In this document: piece by piece, positions 18,457 through 27,155 of the stretch | How the letters are laid out: every line of letters begins with the position of its first letter | Position numbering within the stretch: the first letter of the stretch is position 1 | Source of the DNA: Fibrobacter sp. UWB5 | GTDB lineage: Bacteria > Fibrobacterota > Fibrobacteria > Fibrobacterales > Fibrobacteraceae | Direction of reading: 5' to 3' | Assembly: GCF_002210295.1 (NCBI RefSeq) | Contig: NZ_MWQH01000002.1 | Span: 346,901-410,900 of the forward strand | DNA length: 64,000 bases | Notes under the pieces: generated by a model | The model's database searches: none | The model's input: only the letters and a program-made list of their open reading frames with translations | Told to the model about the DNA's origin: nothing | Translations under genes and position numbers: made by a program

Positions 18457-20922
18457 GTGATTTTATCTAGAACCCATCGTATTCTGTGGGCTTTTTTGGC
18501 ATTATGGATTTTTGCCATCGCCACTCCGACCGCCTTCGGCCAGGAGATGACTCGCTTTGAACTCGAAGAGCGTGTACAGGAAGAAGAGGATACGACGGAA
18601 GTGGACTGGATGAATGACACGACCGGTGTGGATACCATTGAATACCGCGCGGTGGACCTGGTTTACGATGTCGATAAATCGACCTTTAACCTGAATAACA
18701 GCGCCCAGCTCAAGTACCGTACAGCCACATTGGATGCCGACACGATTTTGTTCGACCAGGAAAACAGTATTCTGGCGGCGACAGGCGACCCGGTGCTGCG
18801 CGAGACCAAGAACCCTTCGCTTTCGGGTATGCGGCTCAAGTACAACATGAAAAGCCGTATCGGTGAAATCTATTACGCGACCACCTACCAGGATAACCAG
18901 CAACTGAACGGCATGGAAGTGCGAAGGCTCCCGGACCAACGAATTCAGATTGCGCGTGGCGACTTCAGTACTTGTAACGACTCGACCCACCAGCATTTCT
19001 ATTTCTATGGACGGCGCATGGTGGTAAAGCCTAAAGAGACGATTACCGCGCGCCCCGTGGTGCTGAACATTGCCGATGTGCCGGTGGCGGTGCTCCCGAT
19101 GATTGTGGCCCCCTTGAAGAGTGGACGTAAGTCCGGCTTGTTGACTCCGAAGTTCGGCGGTGACCAGAAACAGGGTTACTACATGAGTAACCTCGGTTTC
19201 TATTACGCTGCAAACGACTACTGGGATGCAACGGTCAAGGGCGACATTATCGAAGGTGACGAGGCGCGATTTGAACGCTCAACTTTGACGGGTGAGGTGC
19301 GATACAAGAAACGCTACGTGCTCGACGGAAACGTGTCCTATACTTCGTACCTGGAAGAATTCGATATGGCGAACAGCGGTTACGATATCCGCTTTACGCA
19401 TAACCAGAACTTGACTCCCGATGGCAAACAGACGTTGAGCGGTTCGGGCTCCTTCGTCAGTAGCCAGAGTATTCGTAAGGACAAGGCTCTGGATGCCGAA
19501 ACGATTTTGAACCAGCAAGCGAATGCGCAGTTGACTTACTCGGGCCGCTTCGGAACGAACAAGAGCCTTACGGTGAAGGCGCGCCAGAACCACAACTTGG
19601 TGACGGACATGATGGAACGTGAAATTCCGGATATCCAGTACCGCATGAGTGGTCAGCTCTTTACGTTTGAACTGGATGAAGATGAAGAAGCGTATGAGGA
19701 CGGCTCGTTCATAAGCTACCTGGAAAAGTTCAACTACAACTTTAACAACCGCTTTAACTACTACACCAAGCGTGCACGTGATACGGTCAATGCCGTAGAC
19801 ACGACGGCTGAATATGTGGGCTATACGGGTACGTATTCAATGGATTACTCGGGCACGCTGTTCGATGTCATCAATATCACGCCGCGAGCCACCTTTACGG
19901 GTTACTGGACAGGAACGGGTTGGATCAATCCCGAGGATTCCCTCAAGTACCGCAAGCGTTACATGAGCCTTGACCCGGAACACGATGAATATGGTCAAGT
20001 GGCTTACAACCACAATTACAGCATTACGGCTGACACGAAACTTTATGGTATCTGGGTTCCTGAAATTGGCAGGTTCACGGGCGCAAGGCATGTGCTGTCG
20101 CCGAGCGTGTCTTACACGTACGCGCCAGAAATCGATACCGTGAAAAAGTTTGCGCCGCATCCGCTATTGGGTCAGACTCCGTACCAGATCGAACAGAAGA
20201 CTGTTGGCTTTGGCCTCAACAACGACTTTGATATCAAGTATTTGAAGGTGGTGGGCCACGCGGCCGATACGACCAAGGGCGATACGGCGAAGGCGGTGGA
20301 AGACGTATACGGTACGCGTCGCTTGCTTACGACTCGCCACAGCGTCTCGTATAACTTTGCTGCAGATTCGCTGCAGTTCTCGGACATTACGTCTTCGTTC
20401 GGCTTCCAGATTTTGCCGGATTACCTGTTTACGATCAATACCCGCCATAGCGTGTACCACAAGTTCACCGAAGACCCGAACAAGGTGCAGATGCCGGAAC
20501 TTATCTACTGGGGTTACGACTTTTCGAAGCGCTTTAGCTGGAGCGGTGAATACAATGGCGGTTTGCCGTCGCAGCTGGGCAAGTATGAAATGCTCAAGTG
20601 GACCTTTGGCTTTGACTATAGCTACAGCTTTAGCAGCACCCGCGTGGCTCGCGACCTGTTCCAGGACCGCGTGACCCATTCTACGGGAATTAGCGCGAGC
20701 TTGCAACCCACCAAGAACTGGGAAATGACTTACAGCACCCGTTACAACTATAACGAAGGGCGCTTCGTGACGCATAGCTTTACTTTTAACCGCGTGTTGC
20801 ATTGCTGGCAGCTTGACTTTAGCTGGACGCCTACGGGGCCTGCCGCAGGCTGGAGCTTCTCGATTTACGTGAGAGATTTGCCGGATATCAAGCTCAATGC
20901 GGGTAGCACGGAGACTAATTAG
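18457..20922 (+). CDS. lptD: LptD-like LPS-assembly outer-membrane protein
   Basis: 821 residues. After an N-terminal signal peptide comes an OstA/LptA-like jellyroll region (about 55-210: KYRTATLDADTILFDQE, then GRRMVVKPKETITARPVV), typical of LptD homologues. A long C-terminal region is rich in Tyr/Phe-containing beta strands and should form the barrel. LptD inserts lipopolysaccharide into the outer leaflet with LptE. The start is GTG, 7 nt after TAAATTAA, with no binding site seen. No LptE candidate is adjacent. The C-terminus ends in a Ser/Thr/Asn tail rather than Phe. Confidence 0.85.
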   Translation: MILSRTHRILWAFLALWIFAIATPTAFGQEMTRFELEERVQEEEDTTEVDWMNDTTGVDTIEYRAVDLVYDVDKSTFNLNNSAQLKYRTATLDADTILFDQENSILAATGDPVLRETKNPSLSGMRLKYNMKSRIGEIYYATTYQDNQQLNGMEVRRLPDQRIQIARGDFSTCNDSTHQHFYFYGRRMVVKPKETITARPVVLNIADVPVAVLPMIVAPLKSGRKSGLLTPKFGGDQKQGYYMSNLGFYYAANDYWDATVKGDIIEGDEARFERSTLTGEVRYKKRYVLDGNVSYTSYLEEFDMANSGYDIRFTHNQNLTPDGKQTLSGSGSFVSSQSIRKDKALDAETILNQQANAQLTYSGRFGTNKSLTVKARQNHNLVTDMMEREIPDIQYRMSGQLFTFELDEDEEAYEDGSFISYLEKFNYNFNNRFNYYTKRARDTVNAVDTTAEYVGYTGTYSMDYSGTLFDVINITPRATFTGYWTGTGWINPEDSLKYRKRYMSLDPEHDEYGQVAYNHNYSITADTKLYGIWVPEIGRFTGARHVLSPSVSYTYAPEIDTVKKFAPHPLLGQTPYQIEQKTVGFGLNNDFDIKYLKVVGHAADTTKGDTAKAVEDVYGTRRLLTTRHSVSYNFAADSLQFSDITSSFGFQILPDYLFTINTRHSVYHKFTEDPNKVQMPELIYWGYDFSKRFSWSGEYNGGLPSQLGKYEMLKWTFGFDYSYSFSSTRVARDLFQDRVTHSTGISASLQPTKNWEMTYSTRYNYNEGRFVTHSFTFNRVLHCWQLDFSWTPTGPAAGWSFSIYVRDLPDIKLNAGSTETN

Positions 20923-20959
20923 ACGAGAGAACGCCACTTCGTGGCTACAGACGAGAGAC
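20921..20959. repeat. ACGAGAG repeats around a small hairpin after lptD
   Basis: AGACGAGAGA (20921-20930) and GACGAGAGAC (from 20949) flank GCCAC-TTC-GTGGC. The 7-bp unit is the complement of the array at 49701-49730. Confidence 0.5.
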
Positions 20960-20971
20960 TAAAAAAATTGG

Positions 20972-21553
20972 ATGGATGCGATGGGTAAAACAAAAGTGAT
21001 TTTGGCGAGCGGATCTCCGCGACGCAAAGAAATCCTGAACCTGATTGGCGTGAACTTTGAGGTGGTGGTTTCGAACGAGGAAGAAAAGCCGACTTCGACA
21101 AACCCGCTCGATTTTCCGAAAGAAAATGCCTCTATAAAGGCGCTTGCCGTTTCGCGCAAGATGCCCTCTGAAATTGTACTTGGCTTTGACACCTTGGTGT
21201 TCCTGGACGGCAAGCCTTTGGGCAAGCCCCATTCCGAAGCGGAAGCTTTAGAAATGCTTACAAAGCTGAACGGGAGATCGCACAAAGTAATAACCGGCGT
21301 GGCCATTGCTCATGGCGGACAAATTATTAAAGCGGAATGCGAGGAAACAGAGGTTGTTTTTAGAAACTGCTCCAAACAAGAGCTCGAAAATTATGTAAAT
21401 TCTAAGGACCCGATGGATAAGGCTGGCGCTTATGGAATCCAGACCGGTGGCGCAAGGCTTATCAAGGAAATCCGGGGGTGCTACTACAACGTGGTGGGTT
21501 TGCCTGTAGCGCGGATGCTCGAGATGTTGGTTGATATGAAGGTAGAGGTATAA
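20972..21553 (+). CDS. maf: Maf-family nucleoside triphosphate pyrophosphatase
   Basis: 193 residues. Maf proteins hydrolyse dTTP/UTP or modified nucleotides to monophosphates. Motifs: ASGSPRRKEIL near the N-terminus, LGFDTLVFLDGKPLGKP, and DKAGAYGIQTGGARL. The start may be either of two in-frame ATGs (20972 or 20981); neither has a clear binding site. The stop codon overlaps the start of the next gene (TAATG), so the two are translationally coupled. Confidence 0.93.
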   Translation: MDAMGKTKVILASGSPRRKEILNLIGVNFEVVVSNEEEKPTSTNPLDFPKENASIKALAVSRKMPSEIVLGFDTLVFLDGKPLGKPHSEAEALEMLTKLNGRSHKVITGVAIAHGGQIIKAECEETEVVFRNCSKQELENYVNSKDPMDKAGAYGIQTGGARLIKEIRGCYYNVVGLPVARMLEMLVDMKVEV

Positions 21554-22551
21554 TGTCTAATCCAGCAGAAGAAATGCGACCCGAAGAAAAAGTGGGTCAG
21601 TTTATTGCAAGAGTTCGTGAAAGCCGCAAGATGACGGTGGAAGAACTTGCTGATTCTATTAAGCTTGGTGTCTCTTATATTAAGGCGATTGAAGCGGGCG
21701 AGTGGAGAACATTCCCGGTGGCCGCTTACGTGCGTGGTTATTTACGTTCTATTTCTCACGTTTTGAATTTGAATGCCGACCAGGTGCTCAAGGCTTACAA
21801 TGCCGAAAGCGGTGCTCCGGTTGAAACTGATTTTAACGATGTGTCGACGGGTCGCAAGCTTGCTCCTCTCAAAGAGGGCGAAATCAAGAAAAAGAGCATG
21901 GCTGTCCCCGTGGTGCTCGTTCTTCTCGTACTGGCATTCCTAGTCGCTTCCCATTTCTTGGATTTGGAATCCCTGGCCCAGCAGTCTAACGAACAGCAGC
22001 CCGCGGAAAAACTCCCGGTCGCTGTCGAAGATTCCATGACTCAGGAAATTCCGGATGGTGCCGAGGCTGTTCCGGCTGATTCCATGGCCGCGGTTGATAC
22101 CGCCGCTAAGGATTCTCCTGCAAACCAGGCCGCAGCCAATACGACGGTGAGCCAGGCTGTGGTGGATTCGGCGATCAAGAAATCTGACTTGCCGGCCTCT
22201 GCAACGATTTTCATTTCGTCTGATTCCAAGAAGGATTCTGCAAAGACGGCTGTTCCGACGACTCCCAAGACTAGCAAGACGAACTTTGTGTTGATCGGTT
22301 CCGGCGAATCCCTTTCTTGGGTGGGCCTCAAGCGTCGCGAAGATGCGGATTCCTTCTTGAAGGAAGCAAATATTTCTAGAGCCGGTGTTCGCATGGTTTA
22401 CAACACGAACGATACTTTGTGCGTAACTATCGGTGACCCGACGGCTATTGCCAAGATGCTTTTGAACGGTGTCGAAACTCCGCTTCCGGAAATGAAGTTT
22501 GGCCGCGTGACGCGCTTCCGCGTGTATGGTGGCGTGATTGTTAAAAAGTAG
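21553..22551 (+). CDS. rodZ: RodZ-like HTH membrane protein
   Basis: 332 residues with the RodZ layout. A cytoplasmic Xre-type HTH is at about 12-75 (KMTVEELADSIKLGVSYIKAIE). A transmembrane helix follows at about 116-137 (MAVPVVLVLLVLAFLVASHF). Then comes an Ala/Ser/Asp-rich periplasmic linker and a C-terminal domain (about 250-332) resembling the DUF4115 domain of RodZ. RodZ links MreB filaments to the wall elongation complex. It starts inside the maf stop codon and ends 6 nt before hisB. Confidence 0.82.
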   Translation: MSNPAEEMRPEEKVGQFIARVRESRKMTVEELADSIKLGVSYIKAIEAGEWRTFPVAAYVRGYLRSISHVLNLNADQVLKAYNAESGAPVETDFNDVSTGRKLAPLKEGEIKKKSMAVPVVLVLLVLAFLVASHFLDLESLAQQSNEQQPAEKLPVAVEDSMTQEIPDGAEAVPADSMAAVDTAAKDSPANQAAANTTVSQAVVDSAIKKSDLPASATIFISSDSKKDSAKTAVPTTPKTSKTNFVLIGSGESLSWVGLKRREDADSFLKEANISRAGVRMVYNTNDTLCVTIGDPTAIAKMLLNGVETPLPEMKFGRVTRFRVYGGVIVKK

Positions 22552-22557
22552 AGGACT

Positions 22558-23145
22558 ATGATGCGTAGCACGTCTCTCACACGAAAGACCGGCGAAACCG
22601 ATATCGCCTTGTCGCTCAACTTGGATGATTCCACTCCGGGTTCTATCAATTCCGGAAACGGATTCTTGGACCACATGCTTAATTTGTTCCAAATCCATGG
22701 TGGTATCCATTTGGACTTGACCTGCAATGGCGATGTCCATGTCGATATGCACCATAGCATGGAAGACATTGCGATTGTGCTCGGTCAGGCCTTGGTGGAA
22801 TGCCTGGGCGACAAGAAGGGAATCGAACGCTACGGATTCTACTTTGTCCCGATGGACGAGGCTTTGAGCCGCGTGTGCATTGACTTTAGCAACCGCATCG
22901 GTTTTGTGTGGAACGTGAAGCTCCCGGCTGCCATGGCTGGCGGTATCGAAGCTAGCATGTTTGAACACTTCTTCAAGAGCCTGTGCGAAAACGCCCGCAT
23001 GAACCTGCACGTGGAACTGTTCTACGGCAATGACAACCACCATTGCCTGGAATCGATCTTCAAGGCTTTTGCCCGTGCCGTGGCTATGGCCATTGCCCCG
23101 AGCCGTAACGTGAAGGGTATTCCCAGCAGCAAGGGCGTGCTTTAA
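22558..23145 (+). CDS. hisB: Imidazoleglycerol-phosphate dehydratase
   Basis: 195 residues, monofunctional (no phosphatase domain). It catalyses the sixth step of histidine synthesis. The Mn-binding signatures are intact: GFLDHMLNLF, DVHVDMHHSMEDIA, and the repeated half near the C-terminus with FFKSLCENARMNLH and NDNHHCLESIFKA. The gene follows the rodZ-like gene by 6 nt, with no other his gene nearby. Two consecutive ATGs at 22558/22561 make the exact start uncertain by one codon. Confidence 0.97.
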   Translation: MMRSTSLTRKTGETDIALSLNLDDSTPGSINSGNGFLDHMLNLFQIHGGIHLDLTCNGDVHVDMHHSMEDIAIVLGQALVECLGDKKGIERYGFYFVPMDEALSRVCIDFSNRIGFVWNVKLPAAMAGGIEASMFEHFFKSLCENARMNLHVELFYGNDNHHCLESIFKAFARAVAMAIAPSRNVKGIPSSKGVL

Positions 23146-23226
23146 TAATTATTGCACCGAAGGTGCCCGCGAGAAACTATGTTTCGAGCGTTGGGAGAGT
23201 CTTAGGGAGGGTGAAACCCTCCCTTA
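23146..23226. repeat. Three hairpins between hisB and the lipoprotein gene
   Basis: GCACC-GAA-GGTGC (about 23152-23164), an imperfect CGCGAGAAAC/GTTTCGAGCG pair (about 23169-23190) and a perfect 9-bp AGGGAGGGT-GAA-ACCCTCCCT (23204-23224). The last separates convergent genes but lacks a U-tract on either strand. Confidence 0.6.
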
Positions 23227-23820
23227 TCATATTTTCGGTACTCTGACTTTGTCGCCGGCGTTCAAGTGCTCTAGCATGACGCCGGCGTTTACTGATTGTA
23301 GAGCCGAGAGAACGTAGAAACGGGGGAGGCCTTGGACTCCGGCGCCGTAGGTACGCTTTAACAGCTTGAACAGGTCGTCGCCTTCGTTGGCGGTGACCGT
23401 TTTGTAAAGGCTTGCGTTAGAGGGGTCGGACTGCAGCTTCGAGAGGGCGGTCGCGAACCGGTCGGCGAAAAGTTCTGCGGAATTGTCTGCCTTGGGGGCG
23501 TTTGCCTGTTTTGCCCCCGCGGACTTGCCTGCGTGGTTCGCCTTCGGGGAGGTGTCCTTTTTGCCCGTGACAGAGCCCGGCAGTTTGAAAACCGGGGCGT
23601 CAAACACGTTCATGTTGATCTTTGCTTCGGCTTCGGCCCCTTTTTTAATGGGTTCCAGGGCTAAAATCGAGTCAAGGGCAGCGATGTAGGCGCTGTCGGG
23701 CCACTCGGTAAGGGGCATTTTCTGGTCGGTTACGATGATTTTTGCCACGGGAGCATCGTTCCCGCAGGCGATAAAAAGCGAAGGAATAATTGTAAAAAAT
23801 GCCACAGAAAATCTATTCAT
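23227..23820 (-). CDS. Lipoprotein with LysM-like C-terminus
   Basis: 197 residues. The signal peptide ends in a lipobox-like LFIAC-G. Residues 80-115 are a Lys/Ala/Asn-rich low-complexity linker. The C-terminal 50 residues (NEGDDLFKLLKRTYG ... LNAGDKVRVPKI) resemble a LysM repeat, which binds peptidoglycan, although the central part is divergent. The start lies 5 nt after a TATTTTTG box on the minus strand, so a leaderless mRNA is predicted. It is divergent from rpmE2. Confidence 0.7.
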   Translation of the reverse strand: MNRFSVAFFTIIPSLFIACGNDAPVAKIIVTDQKMPLTEWPDSAYIAALDSILALEPIKKGAEAEAKINMNVFDAPVFKLPGSVTGKKDTSPKANHAGKSAGAKQANAPKADNSAELFADRFATALSKLQSDPSNASLYKTVTANEGDDLFKLLKRTYGAGVQGLPRFYVLSALQSVNAGVMLEHLNAGDKVRVPKI

Positions 23821-23825
23821 GTTCC

Positions 23826-23833
23826 CAAAAATA
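23826..23833 (-). promoter_or_regulatory. TATTTTTG box, LysM-like lipoprotein
   Basis: Exact TAnnTTTG, 5 nt before the ATG at 23820. Divergent from the rpmE2 box. Confidence 0.6.
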
Positions 23834-23865
23834 CTATTTCCCTTGCCAAAATGGCGAAATTCTTC

Positions 23866-23873
23866 TAAATTTA
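23866..23873 (+). promoter_or_regulatory. TAAATTTA box, rpmE2
   Basis: 38 nt before the rpmE2 ATG, whose leader contains AGGAAG. Confidence 0.5.
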
Positions 23874-23911
23874 GGCTCTCAAAATCTAACTACTTCATAG
23901 GAAGTTTAAAA

Positions 23912-24214
23912 ATGAAAGAAGGTATCCACCCTAACTATCAACCGGTCGTGTTCGTCGATGCGAATACGGGTAAAGAATACATCACCCGCTCCACGAAGTC
24001 TTCCGCCGAAAAGAAGACTATCGATGGTGTTGAATATAGCGTAATTTCCTTGGAAATTACGGCTGATACCCATCCGTTTTGGACGGGCAAGCAGCATCGC
24101 GTGGATACGGCTGGCCGTATCGACCGCTTCAACAAGCGTTTCGCTGGCAACATCACTGGTGCAAAGCGTAAGACCCGCAAGGCTGCTCCTGCCAAGGCTG
24201 AAGACGCTGAATAA
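23912..24214 (+). CDS. rpmE2: 50S ribosomal protein L31, type B
   Basis: 100 residues. The N-terminus KEGIHPNYQPVVFVD and the segment ISLEITADTHPFWTGKQ are diagnostic of L31. No CxxC zinc pairs are present, so it is the zinc-independent (C-minus, type B) form. The basic Lys/Ala C-terminal tail exceeds the usual length of about 80-90. The ATG at 23912 follows AGGAAG; an in-frame extension upstream is not L31-like and overlaps the divergent promoter region. A terminator-like hairpin separates it from the next gene. Confidence 0.96.
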   Translation: MKEGIHPNYQPVVFVDANTGKEYITRSTKSSAEKKTIDGVEYSVISLEITADTHPFWTGKQHRVDTAGRIDRFNKRFAGNITGAKRKTRKAAPAKAEDAE

Positions 24215-24230
24215 TTACAGATAAATGAAT

Positions 24231-24259
24231 GGCTCCCTGAAAAAGAGGGGGCCTTTCTT
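24231..24259 (+). terminator. Terminator-like hairpin after rpmE2
   Basis: 8-bp stem GGCTCCCT/AGGGGGCC with a short T-rich tail; it stands 14 nt before the next start codon, so partial read-through is plausible. Confidence 0.6.
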
Positions 24260-24272
24260 CAAAAGGATTCAA

Positions 24273-25136
24273 ATGAAAAAGCAACTCTTTATTGGTGCAG
24301 CCGCTCTCGTGGCCATGGCTATGACCGGTTGCCAGAAGACCGGCACTATCGAAGGTGTCGTCCTCGATCCGTTTACTGGCAAGGCTATTGAAATGCCGAC
24401 CGTTTGGATGGATTCTACCATCTTCGGTACGCAGAACCCGAAGTACCCCTACAAGGGCGAACTTCAGCAGGGTAAGTTCAAGTTTGAAAAGGTTCCCGTT
24501 GGCGAATACCTGATCAAGGCCCGTCGTTCCAAGTACATTCTCGGCCAGCAGAAGATTGCTACCGACGAAAAGAACCCGAACCTCTCTGTGACTCTGTACG
24601 AATACAGCGACCAGATCAAGCCGGGTCTCTACAAGAGCGGTACGACCGAAGGTCCTGAAAAGATTGATAACCAGTGGGTTGTCTATTCTACAAGCTGCAG
24701 CGAATCCGTTGCCGGTTACCGTTTGACCATGCCGATTGCTACCGATGCCGCCAAGGTTCCGGGCAAGAAGGACAAGAAGAAAAAGAAGAAGGCCGACAAG
24801 GGCGCAGCCAAGGTTTCTAGCCTCCCGGCTCCGTTGGCTGTGGACGCTGCACTCAACGTGTTCTACGTGAATGCTAGCTCCGTGACTTCTCCGCTGGTCG
24901 TGACCTCCTACCCGGCTGTGGAAGGCAAGGTGGCTGACCATTCCGACTGCCAGGGCTTCGGCGCCGACGAAAAGACGGGTCTCTTTGTAGACAAGTCCAA
25001 GGGCACGACACTGAACGTGGAATACAAGGCCGAAAACCTGTTCCAGGTGACGGGTACTCTTCCGTCTGGCAAGCAGATTCTTCAGCTCGCCCAGGATGGC
25101 AAGACCCTGCAGACCTACTACTTCCAGGTCAAGTAA
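24273..25136 (+). CDS. Lipoprotein with carboxypeptidase-regulatory-like domain
   Basis: 287 residues. The signal peptide has lipobox MTGC-Q. Residues 25-110 look like a carboxypeptidase-regulatory-like beta-sandwich (GTIEGVVLDPFTGKAIEMPTVW ... FKFEKVPVGEYLIKARRS), a fold common in surface proteins. A run of mostly Lys (KKDKKKKKKADK) near 170-182 separates it from a second part with three Cys. It may bind cell-surface polymers; the role is unknown. It begins 58 nt after rpmE2, just past a hairpin, so read-through from rpmE2 is possible. Confidence 0.75.
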   Translation: MKKQLFIGAAALVAMAMTGCQKTGTIEGVVLDPFTGKAIEMPTVWMDSTIFGTQNPKYPYKGELQQGKFKFEKVPVGEYLIKARRSKYILGQQKIATDEKNPNLSVTLYEYSDQIKPGLYKSGTTEGPEKIDNQWVVYSTSCSESVAGYRLTMPIATDAAKVPGKKDKKKKKKADKGAAKVSSLPAPLAVDAALNVFYVNASSVTSPLVVTSYPAVEGKVADHSDCQGFGADEKTGLFVDKSKGTTLNVEYKAENLFQVTGTLPSGKQILQLAQDGKTLQTYYFQVK

Positions 25137-25178
25137 TTTACGGCATAGGGCTTAGCCCTGTCTGTTGAATTTAGCGAA

Positions 25179-25203
25179 AGGCTCCGCTTTGGCGGGGCCT
25201 TTT
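25179..25203 (+). terminator. Terminator after lipoprotein at 24273
   Basis: 9-bp stem AGGCTCCGC/GCGGGGCCT (one T-G), loop TTTG, then TTT. Confidence 0.75.
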
Positions 25204-25281
25204 GCTGTATGTGGCGCTGTTTTTTGCCGCGCAAGGCCTAGTGTAAAGAATTCGTTTGTTGATTTTTCGGGGTGTTTTGTA

Positions 25282-25289
25282 TAGATTAG
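25282..25289 (+). promoter_or_regulatory. TAGATTAG box, GH53 galactanase
   Basis: 4 nt before the ATG; matches only part of TAnnTTTG. Confidence 0.4.
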
Positions 25290-25293
25290 GGGC

Positions 25294-26856
25294 ATGGGAT
25301 TGAATAAGCTTTTACCGTTTGGCTTTGTGTTTGGTACGCTTGCCTTGTGTGCTTGTGGCGGCGATTCGGATAATGCTGCGCAGTTTGATTACGAAATTGT
25401 CGATTCTTCGCCGAGTGTCCAGAGGGATACCTTCGATGTGAATCCCGGTTACGATCAGCCGGATTATAGTTCGCCGAGCCTCGGCGGTGATACAAGTGTT
25501 TTGAATATTTCGTCTGCGATTGAACTTCCGCTTTCGTCTGAGTCGAATGCGTCGGAGTCTTCGGGGGCGGAGCAGCCGATTTCATCTGCTGAGATCGAAA
25601 TGTCGTCGGGCGGGGTGATGCCGGGTTCTTCATCGACTGAAATGTCTTCAGGTGAGATGTTGTCGATATCGTCTTCGTCGAGAATTGTTCCTGATTTGTC
25701 TTCGGACTCGAGGCCGCCGCGTTCCTCGTCTTCCAAGATGGAACCTCCTCCGGAATCTTCTTCTAGAATGGAGCCGCCCTCTTCTTCGAGCAAGGGGCCT
25801 GCGCTTGACTTTAGCTTCTATAACGGTGCGGACATTTCGACGGTGCAGGAATACGAGCGCTGGGGTACCAAGTTCTACGATGTCGACGGCTCCGAAAAAG
25901 ACATCTTTACGCTCCTGAAAGACCACGGATTCAATGCGATTCGCTTGAAGACTTTTGTGAGTCCGAAGGCGCAGTACGGTTATGCGGCGTCGGGCTGCGA
26001 TCATGATGCCGAAAGTTATGCCGACAAGGACCACATTATCGCTTACGCCCAAAAGATCAAGGCGGCTGGCATGGCGTTCTTGCTCGACATTCATTACAGC
26101 GACAACTGGGCCGATCCGGGCAAGCAGATTATTCCCTCTCGCTGGCGCAACGTGAAAAGTTCCGATGCGATGGCGGATTCCGTATACAATTATACTTATG
26201 ACTTGTTGAATTCCTTAAAGCAGGTGAATGCGACACCGGAGATGGTGCAAATCGGTAACGAAACCACGCCGGGCATTTTGATTCATGTGCCGAACAGCAA
26301 AACAGACTGCTGGGGCAACGGGGTAGACAAGGCATCTACTGCAATCAATGGTGATATGGGTACAAGTGCCGGCAAGGCCAATGCGGGCAAGTACTTTAAG
26401 GCGGGCATTCGCGCCGTCAAGGCGGTGTCGCAAAACATCAAGACGGTTCTTCATATCGAAAGCATTCGCAAGACGAGTACGGTCGATTGGTGGATGAATG
26501 AAATCTTCAAGAACCAGAAGGTTCCTGCTGACGTGATGGGATTTTCGGCGTATACCGCTTACGGTGATGACAAACCGGACAAGTGGAATAGTTTGTTCAG
26601 AAACTTGATTTCGACTTATCCGAATTTGGAATTCATTGTGGCCGAATACAACGGCGGCGAATCGGATAATACATATTCTTACGATGGCTCGCGCAAGAAG
26701 GCTGTAGATATGGTTCGCGGGCTAGACCGCTGGATTGGCGCCTTTTTCTGGGAACCTACTTTGAGTGGAGCCTGGGGGCCAGCGCTTTTTGACTGGGATG
26801 GCCCGAACATGAAGGCCAATAAGAAGGCTTTTGACGAGTACAAGGTGGAGTTTTAA
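25294..26856 (+). CDS. Arabinogalactan endo-beta-1,4-galactanase, GH53 lipoprotein
   Basis: 520 residues. A lipoprotein signal (LCAC-G, Cys21) and a Ser/Pro-rich linker (about 25-168) precede a full GH53 TIM barrel. GH53 enzymes cut beta-1,4-galactan side chains of pectin. Family phrases: FNAIRLKTF, LLDIHYSDNWADPG, QIGNETTPG with acid/base Glu323, and IVAEYNGGE with the nucleophile Glu451. The C-terminus ends at the barrel, with no carbohydrate-binding module. The protein should sit anchored on the outer membrane. The ATG is 4 nt after TAGATTAG. It belongs functionally with the pectate lyase at 54.9 kb. Confidence 0.95.
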   Translation: MGLNKLLPFGFVFGTLALCACGGDSDNAAQFDYEIVDSSPSVQRDTFDVNPGYDQPDYSSPSLGGDTSVLNISSAIELPLSSESNASESSGAEQPISSAEIEMSSGGVMPGSSSTEMSSGEMLSISSSSRIVPDLSSDSRPPRSSSSKMEPPPESSSRMEPPSSSSKGPALDFSFYNGADISTVQEYERWGTKFYDVDGSEKDIFTLLKDHGFNAIRLKTFVSPKAQYGYAASGCDHDAESYADKDHIIAYAQKIKAAGMAFLLDIHYSDNWADPGKQIIPSRWRNVKSSDAMADSVYNYTYDLLNSLKQVNATPEMVQIGNETTPGILIHVPNSKTDCWGNGVDKASTAINGDMGTSAGKANAGKYFKAGIRAVKAVSQNIKTVLHIESIRKTSTVDWWMNEIFKNQKVPADVMGFSAYTAYGDDKPDKWNSLFRNLISTYPNLEFIVAEYNGGESDNTYSYDGSRKKAVDMVRGLDRWIGAFFWEPTLSGAWGPALFDWDGPNMKANKKAFDEYKVEF

Positions 26857-26879
26857 GCGACACCATTGAGCCTTTTTTC

Positions 26880-26887
26880 TAAATTCA
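26880..26887 (+). promoter_or_regulatory. TAAATTCA box, aroQ operon
   Basis: 4 nt before the aroQ ATG; predicted leaderless start of the aromatic/NAD operon. Confidence 0.5.
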
Positions 26888-26891
26888 AAGT

Positions 26892-27155
26892 ATGAATATT
26901 GAAGACTGGCGCAACCGTATTGATGAACTGAACGATGAACTGATTGCCCTTTTGAACAAGAGGGCGAGTTTCGCAGTGGAAATTGGTAAAATCAAGAAGC
27001 AAAAAGGACTCCCCGTGCTTGATGCTGCGCGCGAAGAGGCTGTTTTGAACGTGGTCGCCGAAAAAGCGAAAAAGGCGAATGGCCCCTTGCCTCCAGAATC
27101 GTTCAAGAATATTTTTAGAACCATTATTGACGAAACTTACAAGGTAGAAGAATAA
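26892..27155 (+). CDS. aroQ: Chorismate mutase, AroQ class
   Basis: 87 residues, a stand-alone AroQ helical mutase converting chorismate to prephenate. Recognisable pattern: WRNRIDELNDELIALLNKRASFAVEIGKIK, split here as W-R-x-x-I-D at residue 6 and the KRASFAVEIG helix, then DAAREEAVL and the C-terminal helix. The start lies 4 nt after TAAATTCA. Its stop codon overlaps the next start (TAATG), putting it first in an operon with tyrA, the AroA-like gene and nadK. Confidence 0.9.
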   Translation: MNIEDWRNRIDELNDELIALLNKRASFAVEIGKIKKQKGLPVLDAAREEAVLNVVAEKAKKANGPLPPESFKNIFRTIIDETYKVEE